DNA of 64,000 bases from Kingella sp. (in: b-proteobacteria) (GCF_030527935.1 NZ_JAUMZV010000005.1:1-64000), one strand, 5' to 3'; shown: positions 33,290 through 41,858, counted from the stretch's first letter. Numbers and translations are program-made. The notes: a model not told the origin generated them from the letters alone.

Positions 33290-34639
33290 ATGAGCCAGCC
33301 CCAAGAAATCAACATCCGCCAGCTGCTAGACCGCAGCCCCATCAGCTTTTATCAAAAACTCATCATCGCCCTATGCTTCTTTGTGGTGGTAGCAGACGGC
33401 TTTGACGTTGCCATCATGGGCTTTGTCGCCCCCTATATCAAAGCCGATTGGCAGCTTTCCAACAACGCGCTCGCCCCCGTACTCAGCGCGGCATTAGCAG
33501 GCTTGGCAGTGGGCGCAATGATTACCGGCCCGCTCGCCGACAAATTTGGGCGGCGCAAAGTGCTGCTGGGCAACGTGCTGTGCTTCGGGCTTGCCACGCT
33601 GTTTGTTGCCCATGCCAACAGCATCTGGCAAATGGTGCTGTTCCGCTTTATCGCAGGCTGCGCCATGGGCGGCATCATGCCCAACGCCGCCACGCTGGTA
33701 ACCGAGTTTTCCCCATCGCGCAAACGCGCCTTTTTGATTACCGTGGTGTTCGCAGGCTTCACCGTGGGCGCGGCAGGCGGCGGCTTCTTGGCAGCATGGC
33801 TTATCCCGCATTACGGCTGGCACAGCGTGTTTTATGTAGGTGGGATTACCCCGTTGATTTTAAGCGTGATTATGTTTTTCAGGCTGCCTGAAAGCATCGG
33901 TTTTCTGATTCACAAACGCGGCGACAAAGCACAAATCCGCGCCCTTGTGGAACGCTGCGTGCCCAACAGCACCACCGAACACAGCGTATTTGTGTTGCCC
34001 AACACCAAGCTCCCCAGCGCAACCGAAGCCGCGCAAAGCAACGAAACCCCCGTGCAAACCGTGCTCAACGCCCACTACCGCGCAGGCAGCTTTTTGCTGT
34101 GGTCCGCCTATTTTTCGCACCTATTCTTGGTGTACCTACTCGGAAGCTGGATGCCCACCATGATTAAAGAAAGCGGCATGACTGCCGAACAAGCCAGCAT
34201 CATCTCCGCCATGTTTCAGCTTGGCGGGCCGCTCGGCTCGGTTGCCGTTGGCTGGCTGATGGATAGATTTAACGCCGACAAAACCATGTCGCTGTGGTAC
34301 GCATCGGGCGCATTGGTATTGATTGGGCTTAGCGGCGTGATGGGCAGCTACGCGCTGATGTGCCTGCTGGCGTTCTTGCTCGGCGTGTCGCTCAACGGCG
34401 GCGGCACAGGCATGAACGCGCTATCCAGTATGTTCTTCCCGCTCAAAGCCCGCGCCACAGGCAACGGCTGGATGCACGGCATCGGGCGCATCGGCGCATT
34501 CGTTTCCGCCTTTGTGGGCGCATGGTTTTTAAACTGGGGCTGGGATTTCAAAACCGTCGCCATCGTGCTGACCATTCCCGCGCTGCTGGTGGGCATTGCC
34601 TTGTGGACAAAAGGCGCGGTTTATCGCCAACGCAGTTAG
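33290..34639 (+). CDS. MFS transporter, aromatic acid:H+ symporter (AAHS) type
   Basis: The 449-residue protein has 12 predicted membrane segments. The family motif DGFDVAIMGFVAP is in segment 1 and the MFS loop GPLADKFGRRKVLLG lies between segments 2 and 3. It resembles uptake systems for benzoate, 4-hydroxybenzoate, protocatechuate or shikimate-like acids. The start at 33290 (MSQPQEINIRQLLDRSP) fits the family; the longer in-frame extension to 32900 crosses the MITE-like repeat. An internal palindromic uptake sequence (33878-33892) encodes FRLPES. Confidence 0.9.
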   Translation: MSQPQEINIRQLLDRSPISFYQKLIIALCFFVVVADGFDVAIMGFVAPYIKADWQLSNNALAPVLSAALAGLAVGAMITGPLADKFGRRKVLLGNVLCFGLATLFVAHANSIWQMVLFRFIAGCAMGGIMPNAATLVTEFSPSRKRAFLITVVFAGFTVGAAGGGFLAAWLIPHYGWHSVFYVGGITPLILSVIMFFRLPESIGFLIHKRGDKAQIRALVERCVPNSTTEHSVFVLPNTKLPSATEAAQSNETPVQTVLNAHYRAGSFLLWSAYFSHLFLVYLLGSWMPTMIKESGMTAEQASIISAMFQLGGPLGSVAVGWLMDRFNADKTMSLWYASGALVLIGLSGVMGSYALMCLLAFLLGVSLNGGGTGMNALSSMFFPLKARATGNGWMHGIGRIGAFVSAFVGAWFLNWGWDFKTVAIVLTIPALLVGIALWTKGAVYRQRS

Positions 34640-34736
34640 TTGCGCATCCGCTGGGTGGTGGTTGTACAGCCAAAGGCAGCCTGAAAACAAACATGACGCA
34701 AAGTTCACTTTTAACCCTTAACTTGGAGACAACACC

Positions 34737-34963
34737 ATGAACAAAATCATCGCAATCGCACTATTTCAAGCAACGCCATGGCAGCCAAAATCATTGACCG
34801 TCCTGTGCCACCACAACCCAGCCATCAAGAAATCCCTGCCTTGCAAGCAGTAAACACCGACTACGTTTCTTACCGCAACGACGACCGCGTGAAATTTATC
34901 TACGTTGGCGAGCAAATTCGCGCCACCAACACCGAACCCGAACGCATGGGCAGCGACCGATAA
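34737..34963 (+). pseudogene. Small exported protein with frameshift in the signal peptide
   Basis: An ATG at 34737 with GGAGA upstream starts MNKIIAIAL, a signal-peptide beginning, but this frame soon leaves the gene. The body lies in another frame (ISSNAMAAKIIDRPVPPQPS onwards, ending RMGSDR at 34963). Adding one base near 34762-34766 joins them into a protein of about 75 residues with a cleavable signal (NAMA|AK). I do not recognise the mature protein. It is a real gene with an indel or a sequencing error. Confidence 0.6.
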
Positions 34964-34984
34964 TTTTCAGGCAGCCTGAAACAC

Positions 34985-35051
34985 AAAACAGCGTGGGCAA
35001 CCAAAACAGCGTGGGCAACCCTTTCTTCCCTTGGGTTGCCCACGCTGTTTT
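34985..35051 (+). terminator. Hairpin with duplicated left arm
   Basis: The 18-mer AAAACAGCGTGGGCAACC occurs twice in tandem (34985-35002 and 35003-35020), and its exact inverse lies at 35034-35051, followed by T-rich sequence. Either left copy can pair with the right arm. It lies between the small exported protein and hemJ. Confidence 0.7.
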
Positions 35052-35163
35052 ATATCCGTCCCATTTGCGCAAAACCACCACCATCCCGCAAGGCGCGCAA
35101 CGGTTTCAGGCTGCCTGTCGCAATCTGCTATACTCGCCCCCTTTTCCCTAAGGCAGCCTGAAA

Positions 35164-35574
35164 ATGTATCTTTGGCTCAAATTGTTCCACATCTTCTTCA
35201 TCATCGCATGGTTCGCAGGGCTTTTTTATCTCCCCCGCATCTACGTCAATCTCACGCTCGCCCAAACTGCCGAAGAATACAACCGCCTGCTCATCATGGC
35301 GCAAAAACTCTACGCATTTATGACCCCGTGGGGCATCGGCGCACTCATCCTTGGCGTGCTGATGCTCATCCAACTCCCCGCCGCAGGCTGGGCATACGGC
35401 AAACTCACCATCGGCATCCTGCTCACCGCCTACCACATCGCCTGCCGTCAGCTGCTTCTCGCCTTCGCGCAACACCGCAACACGCACAGCCACAAATGGT
35501 ATCGCCTATTCAACGAACTGCCCGTTTTCGCCCTACTCGCCGCGCTATACCTTGTATTATTCAAACCCTTTTAA
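35164..35574 (+). CDS. hemJ: Protoporphyrinogen oxidase HemJ
   Basis: HemJ oxidises protoporphyrinogen IX to protoporphyrin IX in haem synthesis, in the inner membrane. The 136-residue protein has four membrane segments and the family pattern KLFHIFFIIAWFAGLFYLPR with His9 and Arg25, then the second-segment motif GWAYGKL. The ATG directly follows an uptake sequence whose AAGG can act as Shine-Dalgarno. CopD-like proteins share the fold, but length and motifs favour HemJ. Confidence 0.9.
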   Translation: MYLWLKLFHIFFIIAWFAGLFYLPRIYVNLTLAQTAEEYNRLLIMAQKLYAFMTPWGIGALILGVLMLIQLPAAGWAYGKLTIGILLTAYHIACRQLLLAFAQHRNTHSHKWYRLFNELPVFALLAALYLVLFKPF

Positions 35575-35580
35575 TCCATA

Positions 35581-35620
35581 AGGCAGCCTGAAAATATACT
35601 TTCCCGTTTTCAGGCTGCCT
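35581..35620. terminator. Uptake-sequence pair after hemJ
   Basis: AGGCAGCCTGAAAA (35581-35594) faces its inverted copy (35607-35620), just after the hemJ stop and before the CYTH gene. Confidence 0.6.
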
Positions 35621-35639
35621 ATCCACAAAGGCAATCCCC

Positions 35640-36125
35640 ATGACCACCCCCAACCTAGAAATAGAACGCCGCTTCCTGCTCGCCAACGACACATGGCGAC
35701 AACACGCCACCGCCCCGCAACGCCTACACCAAGGCTATCTCACCGTCGCCAAAGAATGCAGCATCCGCGTGCGCATCATCGGCGATAACGCATGGCTCAC
35801 CATCAAAGGCTACATCAGCGACACCACCCGCAGCGAATACGAATACCCCATCCCGCTCGCCGAAGCCCAACAAATGCTCGCCACGCTCTGTCCATTCAAA
35901 GTAGAAAAAAACCGCTACGTTATTGAATATGATGGGCATCGTTTTGAAATCGACGAATTTCTCGGCGACAACGCCCCGCTCATTCTCGCCGAGCTAGAAC
36001 TCCCCAGCGAAACCACCGCCTACCCCCGCCCAAGCTGGCTAGGCAAAGAAATCACCAGCGATGGACGCTACACCAACGCCTATCTCAGCACCCATCCCTA
36101 CCCCACATGGCAAAACCCCGATTAA
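35640..36125 (+). CDS. CYTH-domain phosphatase (inorganic triphosphatase type)
   Basis: The 161-residue protein is a stand-alone CYTH domain, the triphosphate tunnel metalloenzyme fold. The N-terminal signature is EIERRFLL (Glu7, Glu9). Basic and acidic tunnel residues follow in CSIRVRIIGDNAWLTIKG, YEYPIPLAEAQQML, VEKNRYVIEYDGHRFEIDEF and LAELELPSE. Short bacterial members hydrolyse inorganic triphosphate; that activity is inferred here. No operon partner. Confidence 0.88.
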   Translation: MTTPNLEIERRFLLANDTWRQHATAPQRLHQGYLTVAKECSIRVRIIGDNAWLTIKGYISDTTRSEYEYPIPLAEAQQMLATLCPFKVEKNRYVIEYDGHRFEIDEFLGDNAPLILAELELPSETTAYPRPSWLGKEITSDGRYTNAYLSTHPYPTWQNPD

Positions 36126-36148
36126 GCAAAACCACGCCCATAAATCCT

Positions 36149-36177
36149 TTGCAATACAACAACAAACCCAGTATAAT
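36149..36177 (+). promoter_or_regulatory. Promoter of the rpmB-rpmG operon
   Basis: TTGCAA (36149-36154), 17 bases, TATAAT (36172-36177). The leader of about 150 bases contains a stem GGGCAATC/GATTGCCC (36225-36232 with 36264-36271). Confidence 0.7.
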
Positions 36178-36335
36178 CGCCCGTTTTTCAGGCAAATCTT
36201 ATTTGCTACACGCAATAATTGAACGGGCAATCCACACACAAAATGTAGATAACCCACTGTAAAGATTGCCCAAATTAGCGGTTTACCCCATAAACCAATT
36301 CCACCATTTTTAAAATCACAGTTTGGAGACCCATC

Positions 36336-36572
36336 ATGGCAAAAGTTTGCAAAGTAACGGGCAAGCGTCCAATGTCTGGCAACAACGTATCACACGCCAA
36401 CAACAAAACCAAACGTCGTTTTTTGCCTAACTTGCAATCACGTCGTTTTTGGGTAGAGAGCGAAAACCGTTGGATTCGCATCCGAGTAACCAACGCAGCA
36501 TTGCGCACCATCGACAAAAACGGCATTGACGCTGTTTTGGCTGATTTGCGCGCACGCGGCGAAGCCATCTAA
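36336..36572 (+). CDS. rpmB: Large ribosomal subunit protein L28
   Basis: A 78-residue 50S protein with the typical start MAKVCKVTGKRPMSGNNVSHANN and KRRFLPNLQSRRFWVESE. No CxxC pairs are present beyond the single N-terminal Cys, so it is the zinc-free form. Confidence 0.97.
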   Translation: MAKVCKVTGKRPMSGNNVSHANNKTKRRFLPNLQSRRFWVESENRWIRIRVTNAALRTIDKNGIDAVLADLRARGEAI

Positions 36573-36584
36573 AAGGAATGAATC

Positions 36585-36740
36585 ATGCGCGATAAAATCA
36601 AACTAGAATCTTCTGCTGGTACAGGTCATTTCTACACCACTACCAAAAACAAACGTACCATGCCGGGTAAATTGGAAATCAAAAAATTTGACCCTATTGC
36701 CCGCAAACACGTTATCTACAAAGAAACCAAATTGAAATAA
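36585..36740 (+). CDS. rpmG: Large ribosomal subunit protein L33
   Basis: A 51-residue protein, MRDKIKLESSAGTGHFYTTT at the start and KFDPIARKHVIYKETKLK at the end. It lacks the four cysteines of the zinc form, as is usual in many Proteobacteria. It lies 12 bases after rpmB with AAAAGGAATG upstream and is followed by a strong terminator. Confidence 0.97.
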   Translation: MRDKIKLESSAGTGHFYTTTKNKRTMPGKLEIKKFDPIARKHVIYKETKLK

Positions 36741-36750
36741 TGGTTTCGCC

Positions 36751-36785
36751 AAAATCTCTACAATTCGCGTTGTAGAGATTTTTTA
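36751..36785 (+). terminator. Intrinsic terminator of rpmB-rpmG
   Basis: A 13-bp stem (36751-36763 with 36770-36782), 6-nt loop and T-run, 10 bases after the rpmG stop. Confidence 0.85.
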
Positions 36786-36835
36786 TGCTAACCATTTAAG
36801 GCAGCCTGAAAACGTTGCCGCAACGGAATAAAATC

Positions 36836-37123
36836 ATGCCCCGCCCCATCACCCACACCCCCTCCACCCACCGTTTTGAATACAGCGAAAACGGCGAAAC
36901 ATCTTACGTTGCCTATCGCCCGCTGGATAACGGCATTTGGCTGTTGGAACACACCGAAGCCCAGCCCACGCCACAAGGACGCACCATTGCGGCGGATTTG
37001 GTGCACGCCGCTTTAACCGAAGCGCAACGGCAAGGCGTGAAAGTGCGCACCGAATGCTCGTTTACCATTCACTATTTGGCGCGCCATCCCGAGTTTGCCG
37101 ATTTGGAAGACATCGCGTTGTAA
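36836..37123 (+). CDS. Small GNAT-family N-acetyltransferase (COG2388/YjdJ type)
   Basis: The 95-residue protein has the compact GNAT fold of this group: beta-strand TSYVAYRPLDNGIWLLEHTE, the CoA-loop-like stretch GRTIAADLVHAALTEAQRQG and the end TECSFTIHYLARHPEF. The substrate is unknown. The start at 36836 is chosen because it follows CGGA and fits the domain edge. Confidence 0.82.
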   Translation: MPRPITHTPSTHRFEYSENGETSYVAYRPLDNGIWLLEHTEAQPTPQGRTIAADLVHAALTEAQRQGVKVRTECSFTIHYLARHPEFADLEDIAL

Positions 37124-37222
37124 ACCAACAAAGGCAGCCTGAAACTTGCTTTGCTCGTTTTAGCTTCGCTGAAACTTGCTTCGCTCGTTTTCAGGCTGCC
37201 TTTGGCGCAAAACAAAACCGCG

Positions 37223-37522
37223 CTATTCCCGATTGCGCCCATGCCAAAAATACCGCCACACAAACGCGGGAAACGCGGCAACCAAATACAAACACACCAC
37301 GGTGGCGTAGAACTCCCAATCTTGGCGATGCACGCTGCCCGAGCGGCTTTCCAGCACATACGCAATCGCGGCAATCAACACAAAGCCCAGCGCAAGCTCA
37401 GCGATGTGATGCAGAATGGTTTTGCGTTTGAGCGGGATGATGCCCAAGCCGCGCTGAGTGAGAAAAGGGAAGTTGGCGATGATGAGCGTGAGCAGCAGCA
37501 GGGTGTACATGGGGGCGGTCAT
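37223..37522 (-). CDS. DUF2818 family membrane protein
   Basis: The 99-residue protein has three hydrophobic segments and matches the DUF2818 pattern of beta-proteobacteria: ANFPFLTQRGLG, an HHIAELALGF segment, LESRSGSVHRQDWEFYATVV and FPAFVWRYFWH. In many relatives it follows the nuo operon; here it is alone. Function is unknown. Confidence 0.85.
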   Translation of the reverse strand: MTAPMYTLLLLTLIIANFPFLTQRGLGIIPLKRKTILHHIAELALGFVLIAAIAYVLESRSGSVHRQDWEFYATVVCLYLVAAFPAFVWRYFWHGRNRE

Positions 37523-37610
37523 GGGGGGCTTTCTATAAAATAATTTTCAGGCTGCCTGTGAACCAAGCAGCCGTTTTTAATTGACAAGATGGCGGCATAA
37601 AACCGCCGCG

Positions 37611-39143
37611 TTACGATTTTTCAGGCTGCCTATCGCTGGCATCCAGCACCATAAACACCAGCAAGCTCAATCCCATCAACACCGCCGTCAGCACCAAGGC
37701 TTTGTCGTGGTTGGCTGCGCCGACTTTGCCTAGATAGCGGTAAATCAGCGTGGTCAGCGTTGTCCACTCGGGGCGCGACAGGAACAGCGTGGCGGCAAAT
37801 TCGCCGATGCAGGTGGCGGCGGCAAGCGTTAAGCCACGGCGCAGCGCGGGCAGCAGCAGCGGCAGCGTAACCGCGTAGGCAGTCTGAAAACGGCTTGCGC
37901 CTGCCACCCGCGCGGCGGCGATGTAGTTGGCGGGCAGCGCGTCCCAAGCGGATAAAATATCTTTGGTAACAAAGGGATAGGCAAGCAAGGCATACAGCGC
38001 AATCAGCATGGGCAAGCTCGCCGAAAAGCTGGGATACAGTAGCAACACGCCAAACGACAAACACACGGGCGACACCATAAACGGCAAAAACGTGAGCGCG
38101 CGAATTGCCGCCCATTGACGCGCCGCCGCCGCGTGCAACGCGCCCAACACCGCCGCGCCCGCCACCGCGCAGCCTGAAAACCGCGCCGTGTTCCACAACG
38201 CCGATAGCGTGTCTTCATCCCACAACACGCGCCACGCCGCGCCCGCTTGGGCAGCCTGAAACGCAATCGCCAGCAAGGGCAAGGCGCAGCACGCGGCAAG
38301 CGTAAACAAGGCAAACGCCAGCAACGCGCGTTCCGCCCACGTTTTCGGCTTTTCAGGCTGCCGCCAGCGCACTTCGGCGGCATCGGCGCGGCGGCTAATT
38401 GCGGCATACAACAGCCCTGCCAGCGCGGTTACGCCCAACACCAGCCACACCAACACCGCCGCGTGCGCCATGTCCAGCTCATACGCAATCAGTTGATACA
38501 CTTCCACTTCCACCGTGGCAAACCGCTGCCCGCCCAGCAGCAACGCCAAGCCAAATCCCGAAAAGCAATACAAAAACACCAAACACGCGCCGCCCGCCAG
38601 CCACGCTTTGAGCACAGGCAACTCCACGCGCCAAAATCGTTGCCACGCATTCGCGCCCAGCGTTTGCGCCGCCGCCAAACGGTTGGCAGGCACAGTTGCC
38701 AAGCCTTGATACGCCGCGCGAATCATCACAGGCAAATTGAAAAACACATTGCCATACAACAGCAACGCCGCCGTGCCCGACCAGCCGCGCCACAACGCGC
38801 CATGCTCGCCAAACAACGCCAGCACGCCCATGCCCGCCACCAGCGTGGGCAAAATAAACGGCAGCATCAGCAACCGCAGCACCCACGCGCGCCCCGCAAA
38901 CTGCAACCGCGCCAACGCCCACGCAATCGGCACGCCCAGCAGCCCAGTGAGCAGCACGGTGGCGGCAGCCTGAAACACCGTCCATCGGATGCGCTGTTGA
39001 TAATAGGCATCGCCCAGCATCTCGCCCCACAGCGGCGCAGCGTCTTGATAACCCAGCATCGCCGCCAACGGTGCAACCACCAGCGCACCCAGAAAGGCGA
39101 GAATCGGCAGGGCAAGCAAAATGGAAACGATAAAGCGGCGCAT
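37611..39143 (-). CDS. ABC transporter permease, two-lobed FbpB/ThiP type
   Basis: The 510-residue protein has 12 predicted membrane segments in two homologous halves, each with an EAA-type loop (AAQTLGANAWQRFWRVELPVLK in the first and AARVAGASRFQTAYAVTLPLL in the second). This layout belongs to iron(III), thiamine or similar importers. No periplasmic binding protein lies nearby. The ATPase at 25105-26031 is of the matching class. The C-terminus (ASDRQPEKS) is encoded by an uptake sequence. Confidence 0.87.
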   Translation of the reverse strand: MRRFIVSILLALPILAFLGALVVAPLAAMLGYQDAAPLWGEMLGDAYYQQRIRWTVFQAAATVLLTGLLGVPIAWALARLQFAGRAWVLRLLMLPFILPTLVAGMGVLALFGEHGALWRGWSGTAALLLYGNVFFNLPVMIRAAYQGLATVPANRLAAAQTLGANAWQRFWRVELPVLKAWLAGGACLVFLYCFSGFGLALLLGGQRFATVEVEVYQLIAYELDMAHAAVLVWLVLGVTALAGLLYAAISRRADAAEVRWRQPEKPKTWAERALLAFALFTLAACCALPLLAIAFQAAQAGAAWRVLWDEDTLSALWNTARFSGCAVAGAAVLGALHAAAARQWAAIRALTFLPFMVSPVCLSFGVLLLYPSFSASLPMLIALYALLAYPFVTKDILSAWDALPANYIAAARVAGASRFQTAYAVTLPLLLPALRRGLTLAAATCIGEFAATLFLSRPEWTTLTTLIYRYLGKVGAANHDKALVLTAVLMGLSLLVFMVLDASDRQPEKS

Positions 39144-39255
39144 GATGGCAAGGGCGGAAACAAATGGGCGAATTGTAGCCTAATTCCTGTTTTCAGGCTG
39201 CCTTGGGGGCTGTTGATATTCAATTTTTAGGGCGCGCAAGCTGCCAAAATGTTGA

Positions 39256-39285
39256 TTGTCAATAGCCCATGAGACACAGTATAAT
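39256..39285 (+). promoter_or_regulatory. Promoter of tRNA-Gly
   Basis: TTGTCA (39256-39261), 18 bases, TATAAT (39280-39285); the tRNA starts 11 bases later. Confidence 0.7.
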
Positions 39286-39295
39286 GCGCGACTTC

Positions 39296-39366
39296 GCGGG
39301 TGTCGTCTAATGGTAAGACATTAGCTTCCCAAGCTACTGACGTGGGTTCGATTCCCATCACCCGCT
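39296..39366 (+). tRNA. tRNA-Gly (anticodon CCC)
   Basis: Acceptor GCGGGTG/CACCCGC, D arm GTCT/AGAC, anticodon loop TTCCCAA, T loop TTCGATT, discriminator T. The 3' CCA is not encoded. The outer anticodon-stem pair is a T-C mismatch. Confidence 0.93.
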
Positions 39367-39380
39367 TTGTTGATATATTT

Positions 39381-39423
39381 AAGGCAGCCTGAAACGGGTT
39401 TATCTCGTTTTCAGGCTGCCTTT
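39381..39423 (+). terminator. Uptake-sequence pair, terminator of tRNA-Gly
   Basis: Inverted uptake sequences (39381-39396 and 39406-39421) followed by TTT, 14 bases after the tRNA. Confidence 0.65.
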
Positions 39424-39449
39424 GTTTGGGTGGGCTGCTGTTCAATCCA

Positions 39450-39590
39450 CCTACCACCCCCATCCTAGCCTTCCCCCGCCAGCGGAGGAAGGAACAGATT
39501 GCAGAATTTCTAACCAATACTGCTTTCTATCAACAATAATTAAGCCAGCATACTTTTTAGGACACCACCCATACTTTTTAGAGCACCGCC
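39450..39590. repeat. Degenerate copy of the GGTGGTGT element
   Basis: It shares CCCCCATCCTAGCCTTCCCC and AAGGAACAGATTGCA with the element at 44031-44201 and ends CAGCATACTTTTTAGGACAC at 39546-39565. A second, tandem version of the end follows (39570-39590). The left end is lost. The rest of the 550-base gap holds uptake sequences and one composite repeat (39776-39795). Confidence 0.6.
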
Positions 39591-39860
39591 AAGGCTTTTG
39601 CAGAAAACCAAAGGCAGCCTGAAAACCAATCTATCCAGTAAACCCGCTTGGCAGAATACCGAGCGGTTTGTTTTTTTCAGGCTGCCTTGATGGTTTAAGG
39701 CAGCCTGAAAACCTATTCAATCATTGAACGCGGGCGCGGATGTTGGGCAACCTGAAATGCTCGCCCCGCGCTCCTACGGCTTGCTTGCAAGCCGTGCGCT
39801 GGAGAAAGTAGGGTTGAATGCGCGGTGGGTTTGGGGGCGACAACGTTGTCATGTCGTCAT

Positions 39861-39908
39861 AAAAGGCAGCCTGAAAACGTATTTACCCACATTTTCAGGC
39901 TGCCTTTT
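39861..39908. terminator. Uptake-sequence pair, terminator of ilvD
   Basis: A 17-bp stem (39861-39877 with 39892-39908) ends 12 bases before the ilvD stop on the minus strand. Confidence 0.6.
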
Positions 39909-39920
39909 TGTTCACAATGC

Positions 39921-41780
39921 TTAACGCTCCACTTGGCTCACATCGCGCACCGCGCCTTTATCGGCAGACGTTGCCATGGCGGCATAGGCGCGTAGGGCGG
40001 AGGAAACGTATCGCTCGCGGCTTTCGGGCTTCCATGCGCGGCTGCCGCGTGCTTCCATTTCGGCGCGGCGGCGGGCGAGTTCTTCGTCTGACACGGCAAG
40101 GTGGATGCGGCGGTTGGGGATGTCTATTTCAATGGTGTCGCCTTCGTGCACCAAGCCGATTGCGCCGCCTTCTGCGGCTTCGGGCGATGCGTGTCCGATG
40201 GATAGGCCTGATGTGCCGCCTGAAAAACGCCCGTCGGTGAGCAGGGCGCAGGCTTTGCCCAAGCCTTTGGATTTTAGGTAAGACGTGGGGTACAGCATTT
40301 CTTGCATCCCCGGCCCGCCTTTGGGGCCTTCGTAGCGGATGATAACGATGTCGCCCGCCACGATTTGGTTGCCCAAAATGCCGTCCACGGCGGCTTCTTG
40401 GCTTTCAAACACGCGGGCGCGTCCTGTGAACTGCCAGATGCTTTCGTCCACGCCTGCGGTTTTCACCACGCAGCCGCGCTCGGCGATGTTGCCAAACAAA
40501 ACCGCCAAGCCGCCGTCTTGCGAATAGGCGTGTTCGGCATCGCGGATGCAGCCGTTTGCGCGGTCTAAATCCAGCGTTTTCCATAGGCGGCTTTGCGAGA
40601 AGGCTTGGGTGCTGCGCACGCCACCTGGGGCGGCTTTGAAGCGTTCTATCGCGGCGGTGTTTTCGGGGTTGGCGATGTCCCATTTGGCGATGGCTTCTTT
40701 CAGGCTGCCTGAATGGATGGTCAGCGCATCGGTGTGCAATTTGCCTGCTTTGTCTAGCTCTTTTAGGATGCCGATGATGCCGCCTGCGCGGTGCACGTCT
40801 TCCATGTAGTAGTCATGATTATTCGGCGCGGTTTTGCACAGGCAGGGCACGATGCGGCTTAGGCGGTCAATATCCGCCATTTTGAAGTCCACGCCTGCTT
40901 CTTGGGCAACGGCGAGCAAGTGCAAAATGGTGTTGGTGCTGCCGCCCATGGCGATGTCCATGGTCATGGCGTTTTCAAAGGCTTGCTTGGTGGCGATGCT
41001 GCGCGGCAGCACGGAATAGTCGTTTTGCCCGTAATGGCGTTTGGTGATGTCTACAATCAGCCGTCCTGCTTCTAAAAACAGTTCTTTGCGAAAGGCGTGG
41101 GTGGCGAGCAGCGAGCCGTTGCCCGGTAGCGACAAGCCTAGGGCTTCGGTTAGGCAGTTCATGGAGTTGGCGGTGAACATTCCTGAACACGAGCCGCAAG
41201 TGGGGCAGGCGTTTTGTTCAATTTCGGAGATGGCGGCATCGGAAACGTTGTCGTCTGCCGCGTCAATCATCGCGTCCACCAAGTCCAAGCGGCGGCTGCC
41301 GGCAATGTTAATCGCGCCGACCACTTTGCCCGCTTCCATCGGCCCGCCCGATACGAAAATGGTGGGGATATTCAGGCGCATCGCCGCCATCAGCATCCCT
41401 GGCGTGATTTTGTCGCAGTTGGAAATGCACACCAGCGCATCGGCGCAATGGGCGTTGACCATGTATTCCACGCTGTCGGCGATTAAATCGCGGCTGGGCA
41501 GGGAATACAGCATCCCGCTGTGTCCCATGGCGATGCCGTCGTCCACGGCGATAGTGTTAAATTCTTTGGCAATAGCTCCTGCTTTTTCAATTTCGCGGGC
41601 AACGAGCTGCCCCATGTTGTGCAGGTGCACATGACCCGGCACGAATTGGGTGAACGAGTTGGCAATGGCGATGATGGGTTTGCCAAAGTCGCTGTCGGCA
41701 ACGCCTGTGGCACGCCAAAGCGCGCGCGCGCCTGCCATGTTGCGTCCGTGGGTGGATGTTTTGGAGCGGTAGTCGGGCAT
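39921..41780 (-). CDS. ilvD: Dihydroxy-acid dehydratase
   Basis: An Fe-S dehydratase in valine, leucine and isoleucine synthesis. The 619-residue protein shows the cluster and signature residues CDKITPGMLMAAMRL, ACPTCGSCSGMFTANSMNCL and, near the end, LLTDGRFSGGTSGLSIGHASPEA. The start at 41780 (MPDYRSKTSTHGRNMAGARA) follows AAGGAACAC. Length is normal. It is followed by an uptake-sequence terminator. Confidence 0.97.
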   Translation of the reverse strand: MPDYRSKTSTHGRNMAGARALWRATGVADSDFGKPIIAIANSFTQFVPGHVHLHNMGQLVAREIEKAGAIAKEFNTIAVDDGIAMGHSGMLYSLPSRDLIADSVEYMVNAHCADALVCISNCDKITPGMLMAAMRLNIPTIFVSGGPMEAGKVVGAINIAGSRRLDLVDAMIDAADDNVSDAAISEIEQNACPTCGSCSGMFTANSMNCLTEALGLSLPGNGSLLATHAFRKELFLEAGRLIVDITKRHYGQNDYSVLPRSIATKQAFENAMTMDIAMGGSTNTILHLLAVAQEAGVDFKMADIDRLSRIVPCLCKTAPNNHDYYMEDVHRAGGIIGILKELDKAGKLHTDALTIHSGSLKEAIAKWDIANPENTAAIERFKAAPGGVRSTQAFSQSRLWKTLDLDRANGCIRDAEHAYSQDGGLAVLFGNIAERGCVVKTAGVDESIWQFTGRARVFESQEAAVDGILGNQIVAGDIVIIRYEGPKGGPGMQEMLYPTSYLKSKGLGKACALLTDGRFSGGTSGLSIGHASPEAAEGGAIGLVHEGDTIEIDIPNRRIHLAVSDEELARRRAEMEARGSRAWKPESRERYVSSALRAYAAMATSADKGAVRDVSQVER

Positions 41781-41818
41781 GGTTGTGTTCCTTGTTTGTG
41801 TAGTGTGGTTAAGGTGGG

Positions 41819-41858
41819 TTTTCAGGCTGCCTTATTGTTGGGAAAGGCAGCCTGAAAA
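41819..41858. terminator. Uptake-sequence pair between argG and ilvD
   Basis: TTTTCAGGCTGCCTT (41819-41833) faces its inverted copy (41844-41858). It lies upstream of ilvD and downstream of argG. Nearby (41888-41912) is a GGCGGCTCGC-type repeat end. Confidence 0.5.

Noticed and set aside
37131..37202. Tandem-like GAAACTTGCT(T)CGCTCG units between uptake sequences
   Set aside because: Only about two imperfect units; similar scraps occur at 28745 and 41945, but they are too short and degenerate to call a defined element.
38247..39230. Long plus-strand open frame (327 codons) opposite the permease
   Set aside because: The translation is an Arg/Gln/His-rich sequence typical of an antisense frame; the minus-strand permease has two EAA loops and 12 membrane segments.
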